A stretch of DNA of 64,000 nucleotides from Paracoccaceae bacterium (GTDB taxonomy: Bacteria > Pseudomonadota > Alphaproteobacteria > Rhodobacterales > Rhodobacteraceae), in NCBI GenBank assembly GCA_902635985.1, contig CACPPZ010000002.1, forward strand, positions 5,001 through 69,000, in the 5' to 3' direction. Of this stretch, positions 50,480 to 61,061 are shown piece after piece. The notes under the pieces are model-generated. The model saw only the letters and a list, made by a program, of their open reading frames with translations. It was not told where the DNA came from and did no database searches. Position numbers and translations under genes: made by a program. Within the stretch, counting starts at the first letter, position 1; every line of letters starts with the position of its first letter.

Positions 50480-52189
50480 ATGCAAAAATTTTTTGATAAC
50501 AATCTTTCTGTAGGTGGCGTGAGCCGACGGCCTGCTGAAAAAGTAATGCGCCTGAGCAAACTGGGTTCTTTTCATCAATCACGACTGTCTTTTCTTAGAA
50601 TACTTTTAAGGCGGATTTCGACCGAGAAATGGAAATTTCAAAGACAAGTTTTTGATATAAGTGCCGACTGTTCCGGCACTGCAGTTTACACATATCAGCT
50701 AACAAATAGAGCGTATTCACTGGTGGCTTTTGCACATAAAATTTCTGATGAAGATCGTTCGGATCGAGTAATAGCTACAAAATGGGATGCTACTTTTACA
50801 CTTTTTGATGGCATTCCATCGAAGGAAGACATCGAACGTTTGAATAATAATGTTCCTAATCAAGAAGCTGGGCGCGTTACTGAAAAGGAAATTACTTTAT
50901 CGAGAGCAAATAAGTCAGTCCGACTTTGGGACTATGTTGTTGATTGCTTATCTAACGGCAGGCAGCCAGATATCCACAAAATTGAAAAAGTTGGATATAT
51001 GATGAGGACAACAGCCGTTTATGGTTCTGGAAAGTTTGGGGCGGTTGATTATAACGAAATTTCAGAACGGTCGGAATTCAAAGCTCCATTTCAGGCGGAA
51101 ATGCTTACAGTGTATATGATACGAGCATTTGTAATGGACCTATTACAGCACGCTGCAAAAGTGAAAAACCCAACAGAGTGGGTACAGCTTGAACCAAGAT
51201 TTCGTGAAATGCTGGGAGTAGGAAACTCTACTGGACTCGGAATGGCACCCTTCTTAATTAATCACCCACAACTCCTAAATAATTGGATAAGTGCAAAAGA
51301 AACTGCCTTGGCGAGAATTCGAAGCCTCAAAGCACCAAAACCCAAATGCATCGATTTATTCAAAAATTACATTAAGCGTAGTAACTATCTAATTGAGTGC
51401 TGGCATTCAGAACATGAATTACAAATTGCAAAATTGAATGAATTGCGGCTAGATAAAGCCCTCTTGGACGAATATGTAGAAAAATTCAATTTCAAGACCC
51501 CGTATCCATTCAATTTTTTATATAGTTGGGCTGAGGAAACTTTAGGAGAGGAAGCACAAGAGCTACTGGTCTCTCTTATATTAGAACCATTTGGTGAATT
51601 AGTGGATGATCTCAGTGATGGAATGAGTGATAAAAAACAATTTTCAAGTAAGATTAAAGGCTCAATGTTAATTGGAGAGTTTCTTAAAAAGACCGAGCAA
51701 CATTATGCTTACGCACTAAAAATCAATTGGAAACACTCAAAAAATAATGAACTTGCATGGTATATTTCGGAGGAGAAACTAGAACCTCGACTTGGAAACC
51801 GATTTACAGAAAATGGTATAGCATTTTATGAACAGCCACTCCAACCAGGTCGTGATGTCGCTCGGATGCATTTTGACCTATCAAAATGGGAACACAACAA
51901 AAGCATTGCTGAATTTCTTATGAAGCATCCTGAGCACCGTCACATAATTCGTAGGTGCCAGATTGTATTCAACAATCCTTATGCAGAAATAAAAGATAAT
52001 ACTATTTCAAACGAAGTTATCCCTATCGACTTACTGAGGGCAAAACTTTCATTTTTTGGAGCATTTCACTTTGATCCTAGATCAGACAGATGGGTTAGAA
52101 TAAATATGTTCAAAGGTGCTCCACTTCCACAGACACTCAACGAAGAAAACTGCGATAATTGGACATATCCAGAGCAGAAACCCAATTGA
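50480..52189 (+). CDS. Hypothetical protein, 569 aa, no family recognised
   Basis: Long ORF without a usable antisense competitor; coupled to the following DUF3726-like gene. Confidence 0.75.
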   Translation: MQKFFDNNLSVGGVSRRPAEKVMRLSKLGSFHQSRLSFLRILLRRISTEKWKFQRQVFDISADCSGTAVYTYQLTNRAYSLVAFAHKISDEDRSDRVIATKWDATFTLFDGIPSKEDIERLNNNVPNQEAGRVTEKEITLSRANKSVRLWDYVVDCLSNGRQPDIHKIEKVGYMMRTTAVYGSGKFGAVDYNEISERSEFKAPFQAEMLTVYMIRAFVMDLLQHAAKVKNPTEWVQLEPRFREMLGVGNSTGLGMAPFLINHPQLLNNWISAKETALARIRSLKAPKPKCIDLFKNYIKRSNYLIECWHSEHELQIAKLNELRLDKALLDEYVEKFNFKTPYPFNFLYSWAEETLGEEAQELLVSLILEPFGELVDDLSDGMSDKKQFSSKIKGSMLIGEFLKKTEQHYAYALKINWKHSKNNELAWYISEEKLEPRLGNRFTENGIAFYEQPLQPGRDVARMHFDLSKWEHNKSIAEFLMKHPEHRHIIRRCQIVFNNPYAEIKDNTISNEVIPIDLLRAKLSFFGAFHFDPRSDRWVRINMFKGAPLPQTLNEENCDNWTYPEQKPN

Positions 52190-52752
52190 ACCTATCAAAA
52201 AACGAATTTATTTCGCTTTGCAAAAAAAGCCTGAGAGGGAAAGGACACCACTGGGGAGTATGCGAAGATTTATCCAATGCTCTTCTGGCACTCGCTATAA
52301 ATCAGTTTCCAGCACAAAACATTCTTCTAGAGGTCCTAAACACCGAAAATAGTAAAATTGACCGAATTTTGACTGTAATCGACAAACAAGTTTATAAAAT
52401 ATCTGATCAAATTGATGGCCAGTTTTACGACCCAATACTTATCCTTGGGTTAATATCTGTTGATAGAGATTTTAACGAGCCTCCACTAGAAATATCATTA
52501 GAAACTGAGGATTTTATTTTAAAAAATGAATTAATCATTGGCGATCGCTTTTATTCAAAAAAGAAAGTTAATACAATTTCCTTTTCTAGAAATACAAATA
52601 GGAAGATCGCAAAACAAAAAACTATAACAAGAATCTCAATCGACGACACAACGTTGAAGACAATTGAGACTTGGTCAAATATGACGTACGCACCAGCCAC
52701 TGAAGAGAGCCGACAACTAGGCGCAGGCTCTGATGGGCCAGATAATGATTAA
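52186..52752 (+). CDS. DUF3726-like protein
   Basis: LNLSKNEFISLCKKSLRGKGHHWGVCEDLSNALLALA resembles DUF3726; TTG start overlaps the upstream TGA. Confidence 0.65.
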   Translation: MNLSKNEFISLCKKSLRGKGHHWGVCEDLSNALLALAINQFPAQNILLEVLNTENSKIDRILTVIDKQVYKISDQIDGQFYDPILILGLISVDRDFNEPPLEISLETEDFILKNELIIGDRFYSKKKVNTISFSRNTNRKIAKQKTITRISIDDTTLKTIETWSNMTYAPATEESRQLGAGSDGPDND

Positions 52753-52769
52753 GTAACCTTGGTGTGCTT

Positions 52770-52805
52770 AAGTATCTGCTCCCTACGAAGAGATACTTTC
52801 CTTTT
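52770..52805 (+). terminator. Candidate rho-independent terminator for the 50.5-52.75 kb gene pair
   Basis: AAGTATCT (52770-52777) / AGATACTT (52791-52798) stem followed by TCCTTTTTG; overlaps the 3' end of petC. Confidence 0.4.
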
Positions 52806-53592
52806 TGATAGGAGCCCACAATCGCTTGTTAGTTAAATATAGTAGAAAAGACAAAAGCACCAAAAACAAAACTCCTACAAATCCACTGTGTTTTCGAGCC
52901 ATCATTTTTGGTTCGGCAGCCCACATTAAAAAAGCAGCGACATCCTGTGCCTCACTATAAATATCGTTTGCATGTCCATCGTCATAATCAACGTCCTCGC
53001 CATACAATGGTGGTGCCATAGCTATCCATTTACCGGGATAAGCAGTGTTTTCATAGAATACTGATCCATACTCCTCTTTTTCCTCGCCCGTATATCCGGT
53101 TAATAGTGAGGCAATATATTCTGGACCTCCCATTCCATTTACAAGTTGGCTTATTCCCGTACCGTACGGCCCATGGAACCCTGCTCTTGCCTTTGCCATT
53201 AAAGATAAATCGGGAGCTCCAGCATCGACAACTGCTGGGAAGTGGTCCGCCGGAACCGCAGCACGATAGTCATCTAATTCAGGATCAAATATCTCATAAT
53301 ATTCAGCATATGCGCGAACCTGATCTTCGGAATAGCCAAGGCCGTCTTTATCAGCAAGTGTTCTTAATGGTACATACTTTAAGCCATGACATGATGAACA
53401 AACCTCTGTGTAAACTTTAAGTCCTCGTTGAAGTTGATTTTGATCATATGCACCAAATGGACCTTCAAATGAAAAATCGAAGTCTTTGACATAACCACCG
53501 CCACCTGCTGCAAAAGAAAAGCTACCAACTAAGAAAGCTGATAAAACGATAAAAACTGTTTTTACGAATTTCATATCTTTACCTCTAATCAC
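52783..53592 (-). CDS. petC: Cytochrome c1 of the bc1 complex
   Basis: [17 protein letters not shown] haem motif, C-terminal TM anchor. Confidence 0.96.
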   Translation of the reverse strand: MIRGKDMKFVKTVFIVLSAFLVGSFSFAAGGGGYVKDFDFSFEGPFGAYDQNQLQRGLKVYTEVCSSCHGLKYVPLRTLADKDGLGYSEDQVRAYAEYYEIFDPELDDYRAAVPADHFPAVVDAGAPDLSLMAKARAGFHGPYGTGISQLVNGMGGPEYIASLLTGYTGEEKEEYGSVFYENTAYPGKWIAMAPPLYGEDVDYDDGHANDIYSEAQDVAAFLMWAAEPKMMARKHSGFVGVLFLVLLSFLLYLTNKRLWAPIKKESISS

Positions 53593-54947
53593 TCAGCTGG
53601 AGTTGCGTCTGGCTTTGAAAAGTAATCATCATCTTTGTCTGCCTTCTTCAATTGCTTTTTCTTAAAATCTTCTTCAATCGAAGTTGGCTGGGAGCCTGGT
53701 TTTTCTATAATCCCAAGTAATGGGAGTATCACAAGGAAGTAGCCAAACCAATAAGCTGAAGCTATTAATGAAAGGGTTGCATAAGGCTCTTCAGCAGGCA
53801 TTGCTCCAAGCCACATCAGCGCAAAGAAGTCGAACACTAGTATTCCAAACCACCACTTGAGCATAGGCCTGTAACGTGCAGACCGAACGCTCGAAGTATC
53901 TAACCAGGGTGCTAAGGCCATAACTATAATAGCACCAAACATAGCCAAAACGCCAAAGAACTTAGCGTCAATTATCCCGCCAGTTACAAATGAAGCAAAT
54001 TGTACCACCCATACTTCAGCTGTGAAGGCTCTAAGAATTGCGTAGAAGGGTAGGAAGTACCATTCTGGAACAATGTGCGCAGGTGTAGCTAGTGGGTTAG
54101 CTTCGATATAATTGTCGGGATGACCCAGATAATTCGGCATAAAGCCCACAATTGCAAAGAATACTGCAAGTAAAACCGCTAAGGCAAAAAGGTCTTTTAT
54201 TACAAAATATGGCCAAAAAGAAACGGTATCCTTTTCTGCCTCCGCTTTCGAAGTCCTCCGAACTTCTACTCCTGTTGGATTGTTGTTTCCGGTAGTGTGA
54301 AAGGCCCATATGTGTACAATCACCAATCCAGCAATCAAGAATGGAAATAAATAATGTAAACTGAAAAAGCGATTTAAGGTTGCATTGTCAACGGCCGGAC
54401 CTCCAAGCAGAAGTGTCTGAATTGGTTCGCCTATGAACGGTATAGCACCAAATAAACCAGTAATGACTGTTGCGCCCCAAAACGACATCTGACCCCATGG
54501 AAGAACGTATCCCATAAAGGCAGTCCCCATCATAAGAAGGTATATCAACATACCAATGATCCAAGTAATCTCACGAGGTGCTTTATAGGACCCATAATAT
54601 AGACCTCTAAAAATGTGAGCATATACGGCTATGAAAAATAAAGACGCGCCGTTAGAATGTAAGTAACGGATCATGTGGCCGCCATTCACATTTCGCATAA
54701 TGTGTTCTATAGAAGCAAATGCCATATCAACATGTGGCGTATAATGCATTGCCAACACGATCCCAGTAATGATTTGTAACGCCAGACAAAACGTTAAAAC
54801 AATTCCCCAAATCCACATCCAGTTTAAATTCTTAGGAGTAGGTATCATTATTGTATCATACAACAACCCCACTATTGGCAGACGGCTATTTAACCATTTT
54901 TCGCCTTTAGTTTTTGGTTCATAATGATCGTGAGGTATTCCAGACAT
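53589..54947 (-). CDS. petB: Cytochrome b of the bc1 complex
   Basis: Multi-[31 protein letters not shown]. Confidence 0.98.
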   Translation of the reverse strand: MSGIPHDHYEPKTKGEKWLNSRLPIVGLLYDTIMIPTPKNLNWMWIWGIVLTFCLALQIITGIVLAMHYTPHVDMAFASIEHIMRNVNGGHMIRYLHSNGASLFFIAVYAHIFRGLYYGSYKAPREITWIIGMLIYLLMMGTAFMGYVLPWGQMSFWGATVITGLFGAIPFIGEPIQTLLLGGPAVDNATLNRFFSLHYLFPFLIAGLVIVHIWAFHTTGNNNPTGVEVRRTSKAEAEKDTVSFWPYFVIKDLFALAVLLAVFFAIVGFMPNYLGHPDNYIEANPLATPAHIVPEWYFLPFYAILRAFTAEVWVVQFASFVTGGIIDAKFFGVLAMFGAIIVMALAPWLDTSSVRSARYRPMLKWWFGILVFDFFALMWLGAMPAEEPYATLSLIASAYWFGYFLVILPLLGIIEKPGSQPTSIEEDFKKKQLKKADKDDDYFSKPDATPAE

Positions 54948-54961
54948 CTCAATAAATTCCT

Positions 54962-55522
54962 TTAACCAAGTTTAATAGTGGATTCGTCTACAAAAGATGC
55001 AACAGGTACTGGTAAATTCTGGGGGGCTGGACCCTTTCGAATGCGGCCTGATGAGTCATAGTGGGACCCGTGACATGGGCAAAACCAACCACCGAATTCG
55101 CCAGCCCCGTCACCTAAGGGAACACAACCCAAATGAGTACATACTCCCATCATTACTAACCACTCTCCTGCTTCATCTAATGATCTATTTTCATCAGCAG
55201 CATCAGAATCAGGTATGTTTTCATTGCGACCGGTACCATCAGGCAATTCACTTAACGACACAGATCGCGCATCTTGAATTTCATCTTCCGTCCGTCTGCG
55301 AATAAATACTGGCTTCCCCAACCACTTAACAGTAAGTTGAGTACCTGGCTCTATTCCAGACACATCAACTCTAATAGACGCCAAAGCTTTCACGTCAGCA
55401 GACGGATTCATTTGATTGATTAATGGCCATACTGCAGCACCAGTAGTGATTGCACCTGCCCCTGCAGTAGCATAGTATAAAAAATCTCGCCTAGTACCTT
55501 CGGTTTCGTGAGAATCTGACAC
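54962..55522 (-). CDS. petA: Ubiquinol-cytochrome c reductase Rieske iron-sulfur subunit
   Basis: [10 protein letters not shown]...[20 protein letters not shown]. Confidence 0.98.
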   Translation of the reverse strand: MSDSHETEGTRRDFLYYATAGAGAITTGAAVWPLINQMNPSADVKALASIRVDVSGIEPGTQLTVKWLGKPVFIRRRTEDEIQDARSVSLSELPDGTGRNENIPDSDAADENRSLDEAGEWLVMMGVCTHLGCVPLGDGAGEFGGWFCPCHGSHYDSSGRIRKGPAPQNLPVPVASFVDESTIKLG

Positions 55523-55680
55523 TATAAATCTCCATTCATGTTGATAGTGCTTTTTTACAAACTTTAAAGAATCGGTTGTGTTTTAACGCCCATTTTCTGA
55601 TACGTCCAGCACTCAACCCTATAGATTTTCAATTAGCGCCTTTGTGTCGCAAGTGAATAGCCAAAAGAAAAATATACAGC

Positions 55681-56550
55681 TTATTGACGAACTAACATCT
55701 CATAATTTTTAGATACTTTTTTTGTAAGCTCACCAACTTCAAAATTATAATCTCCTATTTGCCCAACAGGAGTAATTTCGGCTGCAGACCCAGTAAGCCA
55801 ACATTGACTAAAGCCTTCAAGTTCACTTGGAAGAATATGTCTTTCATGAACTCGAACGTCCATTGCTTTCAGTATTTCAATAACTGTTTGTCGTGTTATC
55901 CCATTCAAAAATGCATCTGGCTTGGGAGTATGAACCTCGCCATCTTTTACAAAAAATATGTTTGCACCAGTGGCTTCCGCAACATACCCACGATAGTCCA
56001 TCATCATCGCGTCCGAACAACCGTTGGCTTCTGCAGTGTGCTTGGACATTGTAGCAATCATGTAAAGTCCGGCAGCTTTAGCCTCAAAGGGAGCAGTTTT
56101 GGGGTTGGGTCGCTGCCACTTGGCTACATCCAACTTAGCACCTTTCATCTTTGCATCACCGTAATAATTACCCCACGACCAAGTCGCGACGGCAAGATTT
56201 ACAGGATTTCTCAAAGAGGCAACACCCATATCCTCACCAGCACCACGCCAAGCAATTGCTCTTACATAAGCATCATTCAAACCGTTTGCATTCAATGCAC
56301 CATATTTGGCATTTTCAATTTCTTCGACGCTGTAAGGAATTTCAAAATCTACCATTTTTGCTGACTTTAGAAGCCTCTCAGAGTGCAACACGCTTTTAAA
56401 TATTTTTCCACCATACGCACGTTCGCCCTCAAAAACTGAACTGGCATAATGCATAGCATGTGTTAAAATGTGTACATTTGCATCACGCCACTCTACCAGC
56501 TTACCATTCATCCAAATTTTGCCATCACGGTCGTCGTAGCTTCCTGACAT
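55681..56550 (-). CDS. ilvE: Branched-chain amino acid aminotransferase
   Basis: HYASSVFEGERAYGG, EATGANIFFVKDGEVHTP, NGITRQTVIEI. Confidence 0.95.
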   Translation of the reverse strand: MSGSYDDRDGKIWMNGKLVEWRDANVHILTHAMHYASSVFEGERAYGGKIFKSVLHSERLLKSAKMVDFEIPYSVEEIENAKYGALNANGLNDAYVRAIAWRGAGEDMGVASLRNPVNLAVATWSWGNYYGDAKMKGAKLDVAKWQRPNPKTAPFEAKAAGLYMIATMSKHTAEANGCSDAMMMDYRGYVAEATGANIFFVKDGEVHTPKPDAFLNGITRQTVIEILKAMDVRVHERHILPSELEGFSQCWLTGSAAEITPVGQIGDYNFEVGELTKKVSKNYEMLVRQ

Positions 56551-56727
56551 GATTAACCCTTCTTAACTTAACGGTAAAAATCTGTAATTTTCCAATCAAT
56601 AAAAGGTCCGTTACGGATATAAAATTCCAAAAAAATCGATAATCGCTAACAGTTAACCATTGGAATGTCAACAAGACTGACGTAAAATAGATATATAAAT
56701 TTAATAAAGGAAAGGCAAAGCTAGCGA

Positions 56728-57219
56728 ATGCAAAATGATAGAAGCCGAGAAAGTCTGCTCTTCTTGACTGATGAACAGTTAAGACAAGGAATTGAAGGTA
56801 TGTTTTTTGCTTATCGTGGGTTTACAGCTGACCCTGATAGGATTCTCGAAAAATATAACTATGGGCGAGCTCATCACAGAGCTCTACATTTTATTAATCG
56901 CGTGCCAGGAACCAATGTCAACAATTTGCTCTGTATATTGGGGGTTACAAAACAATCTCTAAACAGAGTTTTAAGAACTTTGATTGAAAATGAATTAGTT
57001 TCTCTAAAAATTGGAACAAAAGATCGTAGAGAGCGGCACTTGTACCTTACAGATAGTGGAAAGTCTTTAGAAAAACAGCTTTCTAATGCACAGAGCCATA
57101 GAATGCGCGAGGCATATCGCCAAGCTGGACCTGATGCTGTAGCGGGCTTCAAACAGGTTCTTGAAGCAATGATGGATCCTAAATTGCAAGTTACTTATAA
57201 AAAATTACGTGTCAGTTGA
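56728..57219 (+). CDS. petP: MarR family regulator, PetP-like
   Basis: MarR wHTH (LLCILGVTKQSLNRVLRTLIENELVSLKIGTKDRRERHLYLTDSG); coupled to petR near petABC. Confidence 0.85.
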   Translation: MQNDRSRESLLFLTDEQLRQGIEGMFFAYRGFTADPDRILEKYNYGRAHHRALHFINRVPGTNVNNLLCILGVTKQSLNRVLRTLIENELVSLKIGTKDRRERHLYLTDSGKSLEKQLSNAQSHRMREAYRQAGPDAVAGFKQVLEAMMDPKLQVTYKKLRVS

Positions 57220-57923
57220 TGGAGATAGAAAAAAAACACATACTGATAGTCGATGACGATACGAGAATTTGTGATCTTTTAGAAAAGTTTTTGAGTAGAA
57301 ATGGTTATCTGGTGTCGGCTGTTCATAGTGCCGAGCAAGCGCGTCAAATTCTTGCAGGCCTTGAATTTGACTTAATTATTCTCGACGTAATGATGCCTAG
57401 AGAAAGTGGAATAGAGTTAACATCCCACCTCCGAGAAAAGAATAAAACGCCTATCATTTTACTAACTGCAAAAGGCGACGCGGAAGACCGTATTCTTGGG
57501 CTTGAGGCAGGAGCGGACGATTACCTACCAAAACCTTTTGAACCTATGGAATTGCTTCTCAGAATAAAGGCTGTCTTGAGGCGGACAGGTGAAAACTTAA
57601 TTTACAAAGATAACATTAGTCAAATTTTATCATTTGGAGAAGTTAGTTTTGATACTGAACGCAATGAATTATGGGACCGTCAAAATCTGATTTATCTTAC
57701 TTCATCCGAGTCCAAAATTATCCAAATATTCTCAAAAAGTATAGGAGTTCCAATTACAAGATTTGATCTTATTAAAGCATTGAGAACTGACGGAAAACCC
57801 ATGAACGATAGAGCGATTGACGTACAGATTACACGGCTTAGGCGAAAAATTGAGAGAAACCCAAAAGAACCGCGGTATCTGCAAACGCTCAGAGGTATTG
57901 GCTATATGTTGACTGCCGATTGA
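57219..57923 (+). CDS. petR: OmpR-type response regulator, PetR-like
   Basis: [18 protein letters not shown]...[13 protein letters not shown] receiver and C-terminal w[18 protein letters not shown]; start overlaps petP stop. Confidence 0.88.
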   Translation: MEIEKKHILIVDDDTRICDLLEKFLSRNGYLVSAVHSAEQARQILAGLEFDLIILDVMMPRESGIELTSHLREKNKTPIILLTAKGDAEDRILGLEAGADDYLPKPFEPMELLLRIKAVLRRTGENLIYKDNISQILSFGEVSFDTERNELWDRQNLIYLTSSESKIIQIFSKSIGVPITRFDLIKALRTDGKPMNDRAIDVQITRLRRKIERNPKEPRYLQTLRGIGYMLTAD

Positions 57924-58675
57924 ACTTTAACACTAGACGTAACATAGTTTACGGAAAGATCCTTGTCGGAAATACTCCATTGCCAGGAAATAGGATTGAA
58001 TACAAAACCTTTTTTATCCACCATTTTTAAACCAGCTTGCATGATAATATTCTCTAACTCTTGAGGTTTAAAAAATTTTGACCACTCGTGAGTTCCTTTT
58101 GGCAGCCAACGCATCACGTACTCAGCTCCGACTATAGCCATAACAAAGCTTTTTGGATTTCGATTTATTGTAGAGCACAGCATCATCCCACCATCTTTTA
58201 ATAAAGCTTCACAAGTTTTTATAAAACTATTTGGATCAGAAACATGCTCTATAACTTCCATATTTAATATGACGTCAAATTTCTCGTTGCCAGCTAATAT
58301 CTCTTCTGCAGTGCCGTGACGATAATCAATAGATAGATTACTTTGTTTAGCATGTGCCATAGCGATCGGAATATTACGTTCCGCGGCATCAACGCCAACC
58401 ACATTTGCTCCTAAACGCGCCATTGGCTCGCACAATAAGCCGCCGCCACAACCAATATCAAGAATTGTTAACCCACTGAATGGCTTAACTTTTGCAGGAT
58501 CACAGGCAAACTCAGTTCTTATCATCTCGATTATATAGTCTAAACGACAAGGGTTTAGCATGTGCAATGGTTTGAATTTACCATTTGGATCCCACCATTC
58601 TTCTGCCATGGCTTCGAATTTTGCTATCTCGTTAGGGTCTATACTTAATTGAGAGGCTTGCATTTTCAATTCCAA
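57902..58675 (-). CDS. ubiG: Ubiquinone biosynthesis O-methyltransferase
   Basis: [50 protein letters not shown]. Confidence 0.96.
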   Translation of the reverse strand: MELKMQASQLSIDPNEIAKFEAMAEEWWDPNGKFKPLHMLNPCRLDYIIEMIRTEFACDPAKVKPFSGLTILDIGCGGGLLCEPMARLGANVVGVDAAERNIPIAMAHAKQSNLSIDYRHGTAEEILAGNEKFDVILNMEVIEHVSDPNSFIKTCEALLKDGGMMLCSTINRNPKSFVMAIVGAEYVMRWLPKGTHEWSKFFKPQELENIIMQAGLKMVDKKGFVFNPISWQWSISDKDLSVNYVTSSVKVQSAVNI

Positions 58676-58712
58676 ATGGTTTTTACTGAACTATGGGTTA
58701 TATAGAGTTGTA

Positions 58713-59693
58713 ATGGACAGATACGCGGGACATAAAAGCGCAGGTGCTCAATTGTATCCAACAATTGACCCCTTTGACCAGCAAATACTTCATGTAGATG
58801 GTGGTCACCAAATTTACTTCGAACAGTGCGGCTGCTCTGACGGTATACCTGTCGTAGTTTTGCACGGGGGTCCGGGTGGGGGATGTAGTCCATCAATGCG
58901 AAGGTATTTTGACCCAAAAATTTACAGGATTATCTTATTTGATCAACGCGGTTGTGGGAGATCGCGGCCCTACGCGAGTGTTGAAAATAATAATACCGCA
59001 AATTTGATAAATGATATTGAGGCAATCCGAACACATCTTGGCATAAATCGATGGATTGTTTTTGGTGGAAGTTGGGGCGCAACACTTGCTCTGCTTTACG
59101 CACAAGCTTTCAAAAGTTCAGTAAGCCACTTAGTTTTAAGAGGTGTATTTTTGATGACTAAATCTGAGTTAGACTGGTTTTATGGAGGCGGGGCTGGTAA
59201 ATTCTGGCCTGAACAATGGAAAAAATTTACTGACCCAATACCTCTCGACGAACAACATGATCTAATTGCAGCTTATAATAAAAGACTGTTTTGTGGTAAT
59301 GTATCAATCGAAACAAAATATGGCCAAAGCTGGTCAAACTGGGAAAATGCTTTAGCATCTTTTCAGGCAAGCGGCCGAACGGCTTCAATGCCTGGACCAT
59401 ACGCAAGGGCTTTCGCCCGAATTGAAAATCACTATTTTTTAAATGATGGCTTTCTAAAAAGCATGAATGAGATTTTAGAAAACATGAAAATTATTGAATG
59501 TATACCAGGTTATATAGTGCAAGGACGGTTTGATATGATTTGTCCCCCAAAAAGCGCATGGGATTTAGCAAATTGTTGGGACAATTGCGACCTGCGCATT
59601 ATTGATCATGCCGGTCATGCAATGTCAGAACCAGCAATCAGTTCCGAATTAGTCAGAATAATGGATTTGGTTGCTGAAACTATAAACGACTAA
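58713..59693 (+). CDS. pip: Prolyl aminopeptidase (alpha/beta hydrolase)
   Basis: VLHGGPGGGCSPSMRRYFDP, FDQRGCGRSRPYA, FGGSWGATLALLYAQ. Confidence 0.95.
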   Translation: MDRYAGHKSAGAQLYPTIDPFDQQILHVDGGHQIYFEQCGCSDGIPVVVLHGGPGGGCSPSMRRYFDPKIYRIILFDQRGCGRSRPYASVENNNTANLINDIEAIRTHLGINRWIVFGGSWGATLALLYAQAFKSSVSHLVLRGVFLMTKSELDWFYGGGAGKFWPEQWKKFTDPIPLDEQHDLIAAYNKRLFCGNVSIETKYGQSWSNWENALASFQASGRTASMPGPYARAFARIENHYFLNDGFLKSMNEILENMKIIECIPGYIVQGRFDMICPPKSAWDLANCWDNCDLRIIDHAGHAMSEPAISSELVRIMDLVAETIND

Positions 59694-59723
59694 GAAAAAG
59701 TCTCGATAAAAATAAGGATAATA

Positions 59724-60296
59724 ATGCTTTCCCGTAATGAAACAGTCATGCATTTTCTACTAAATCGGAGATCCAGACCGGCGAAAACTCTTTCGACACC
59801 AATACCCAAAAAAGATGAACTCCTTGAACTTTTGTCCGCGGGGGCACGAAGCCCCGATCACGGGAAACTAGTTCCTTGGCGCTTTATAGTTCTTCAAAGA
59901 GAAACATTATCAAAGCTCGGGAGTCTTGTTGAGAAAATAGGTGTTCAAGAGTCAATTCCAGAAGATAAAATTGCAAAAGCTAAGAAACAATTAGACGATG
60001 GTCATTTAGCAATTGCCGTAATTGAAGTCCAAAGGGAATCTGAAAAAATACCAAGTATTGAACAAACATATTCCACAGGCGCCGTTTGCTTATCATTATT
60101 AAACGCTGCGCTAGCTGCTGGATGGGGTGCCAACTGGCTTACAGGGTGGCATGTATATAATAAAGATTTTCAAAAAAGCGGTCTGGGACTTAAAGATAAT
60201 GAGACCGTTGCAGGCTTAATCTATCTGGGTACTGAATCTATAACACCCCCTGATAGACCACGCCCTAATCTTGATGAAATCGTAGAATGGCTGTGA
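59724..60296 (+). CDS. Nitroreductase family protein
   Basis: NRRSRPAKTLSTPIPKKDELLELLSAGARSPDHGKLVPWRFIVL. Confidence 0.9.
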   Translation: MLSRNETVMHFLLNRRSRPAKTLSTPIPKKDELLELLSAGARSPDHGKLVPWRFIVLQRETLSKLGSLVEKIGVQESIPEDKIAKAKKQLDDGHLAIAVIEVQRESEKIPSIEQTYSTGAVCLSLLNAALAAGWGANWLTGWHVYNKDFQKSGLGLKDNETVAGLIYLGTESITPPDRPRPNLDEIVEWL

Positions 60297-60310
60297 ACTA
60301 ATCAGCTTTT

Positions 60311-60595
60311 TTACGATTGCTTATTTTCTTCAACCATTCTTCCAAACAGATCAATATCTTCAATTGTGACTATCTCAGAAAGTATCAAAATAGTGATAAG
60401 TAGCCACAAAATCAGCGATACGGCGGTGGTAAATATTGCTTTTCTTCTCAAATCATGGACTTCGGGAGCTCCAGCTTGAGTACCCTTGAGTACGACACCT
60501 AAGTCACCCTGTGTTTTTATTTTAAACGGGATCACTATGAGAAACGTCAGAAACCAAATTACTGCAAAAAGAACAAATGCGGATGTTAAACTCAT
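60311..60595 (-). CDS. DUF1467-like small membrane protein
   Basis: 94 aa, two TM segments, FALFAVIWFLTFLIVIPFKIKTQGD-like pattern; next to mce. Confidence 0.75.
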   Translation of the reverse strand: MSLTSAFVLFAVIWFLTFLIVIPFKIKTQGDLGVVLKGTQAGAPEVHDLRRKAIFTTAVSLILWLLITILILSEIVTIEDIDLFGRMVEENKQS

Positions 60596-60618
60596 AATGC
60601 CAACTCAAGATACCAACA

Positions 60619-61023
60619 TTATATTTCTTCAAGCTCGATTAGTGTGCCGTTAAAATCTTTAGGATGCAAAAAAATAACTGGTTTCCCGTGAGCCCCTATC
60701 TTAGGTTCTCCTTCGCCCAAGACCCTTGCACCAAAACTTAGTAGCTGATCTATAGCTTTTTTTATATCTGCCACTTCGTAGCAAATGTGATGTATTCCAC
60801 CGTTTGGGTTTTTATCTAAGAAACCCTGAATTGGACTATTCGAACCAAGTGGATGCAATAATTCAATCTTCGTATTGGGCAATTCGATAAAAACTACTGT
60901 GACACCGTGGTCTTTTTCATCAACAGGATCACCAATTTTTGCGCCCAAAGTAGTCCTGTACTGCTCAGCAGCGGCACTTAAATCTGGCACTGCGATCGCT
61001 ACGTGATTTAGTTTACCGATCAT
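60619..61023 (-). CDS. mce: Methylmalonyl-CoA epimerase
   Basis: KLNHVAIAVPDLSAAAEQYRTTLGA, GIHHICYEVADI, LIELEE (VOC fold). Confidence 0.93.
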   Translation of the reverse strand: MIGKLNHVAIAVPDLSAAAEQYRTTLGAKIGDPVDEKDHGVTVVFIELPNTKIELLHPLGSNSPIQGFLDKNPNGGIHHICYEVADIKKAIDQLLSFGARVLGEGEPKIGAHGKPVIFLHPKDFNGTLIELEEI

Positions 61024-61061
61024 GTAAATTCCTATCTTTAATTCTAAAGACCATTTAACTC

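Noticed and set aside
55759-56399. 201-aa and 82-aa plus-strand ORFs
   Set aside because: Antisense to ilvE, whose protein is clearly recognisable
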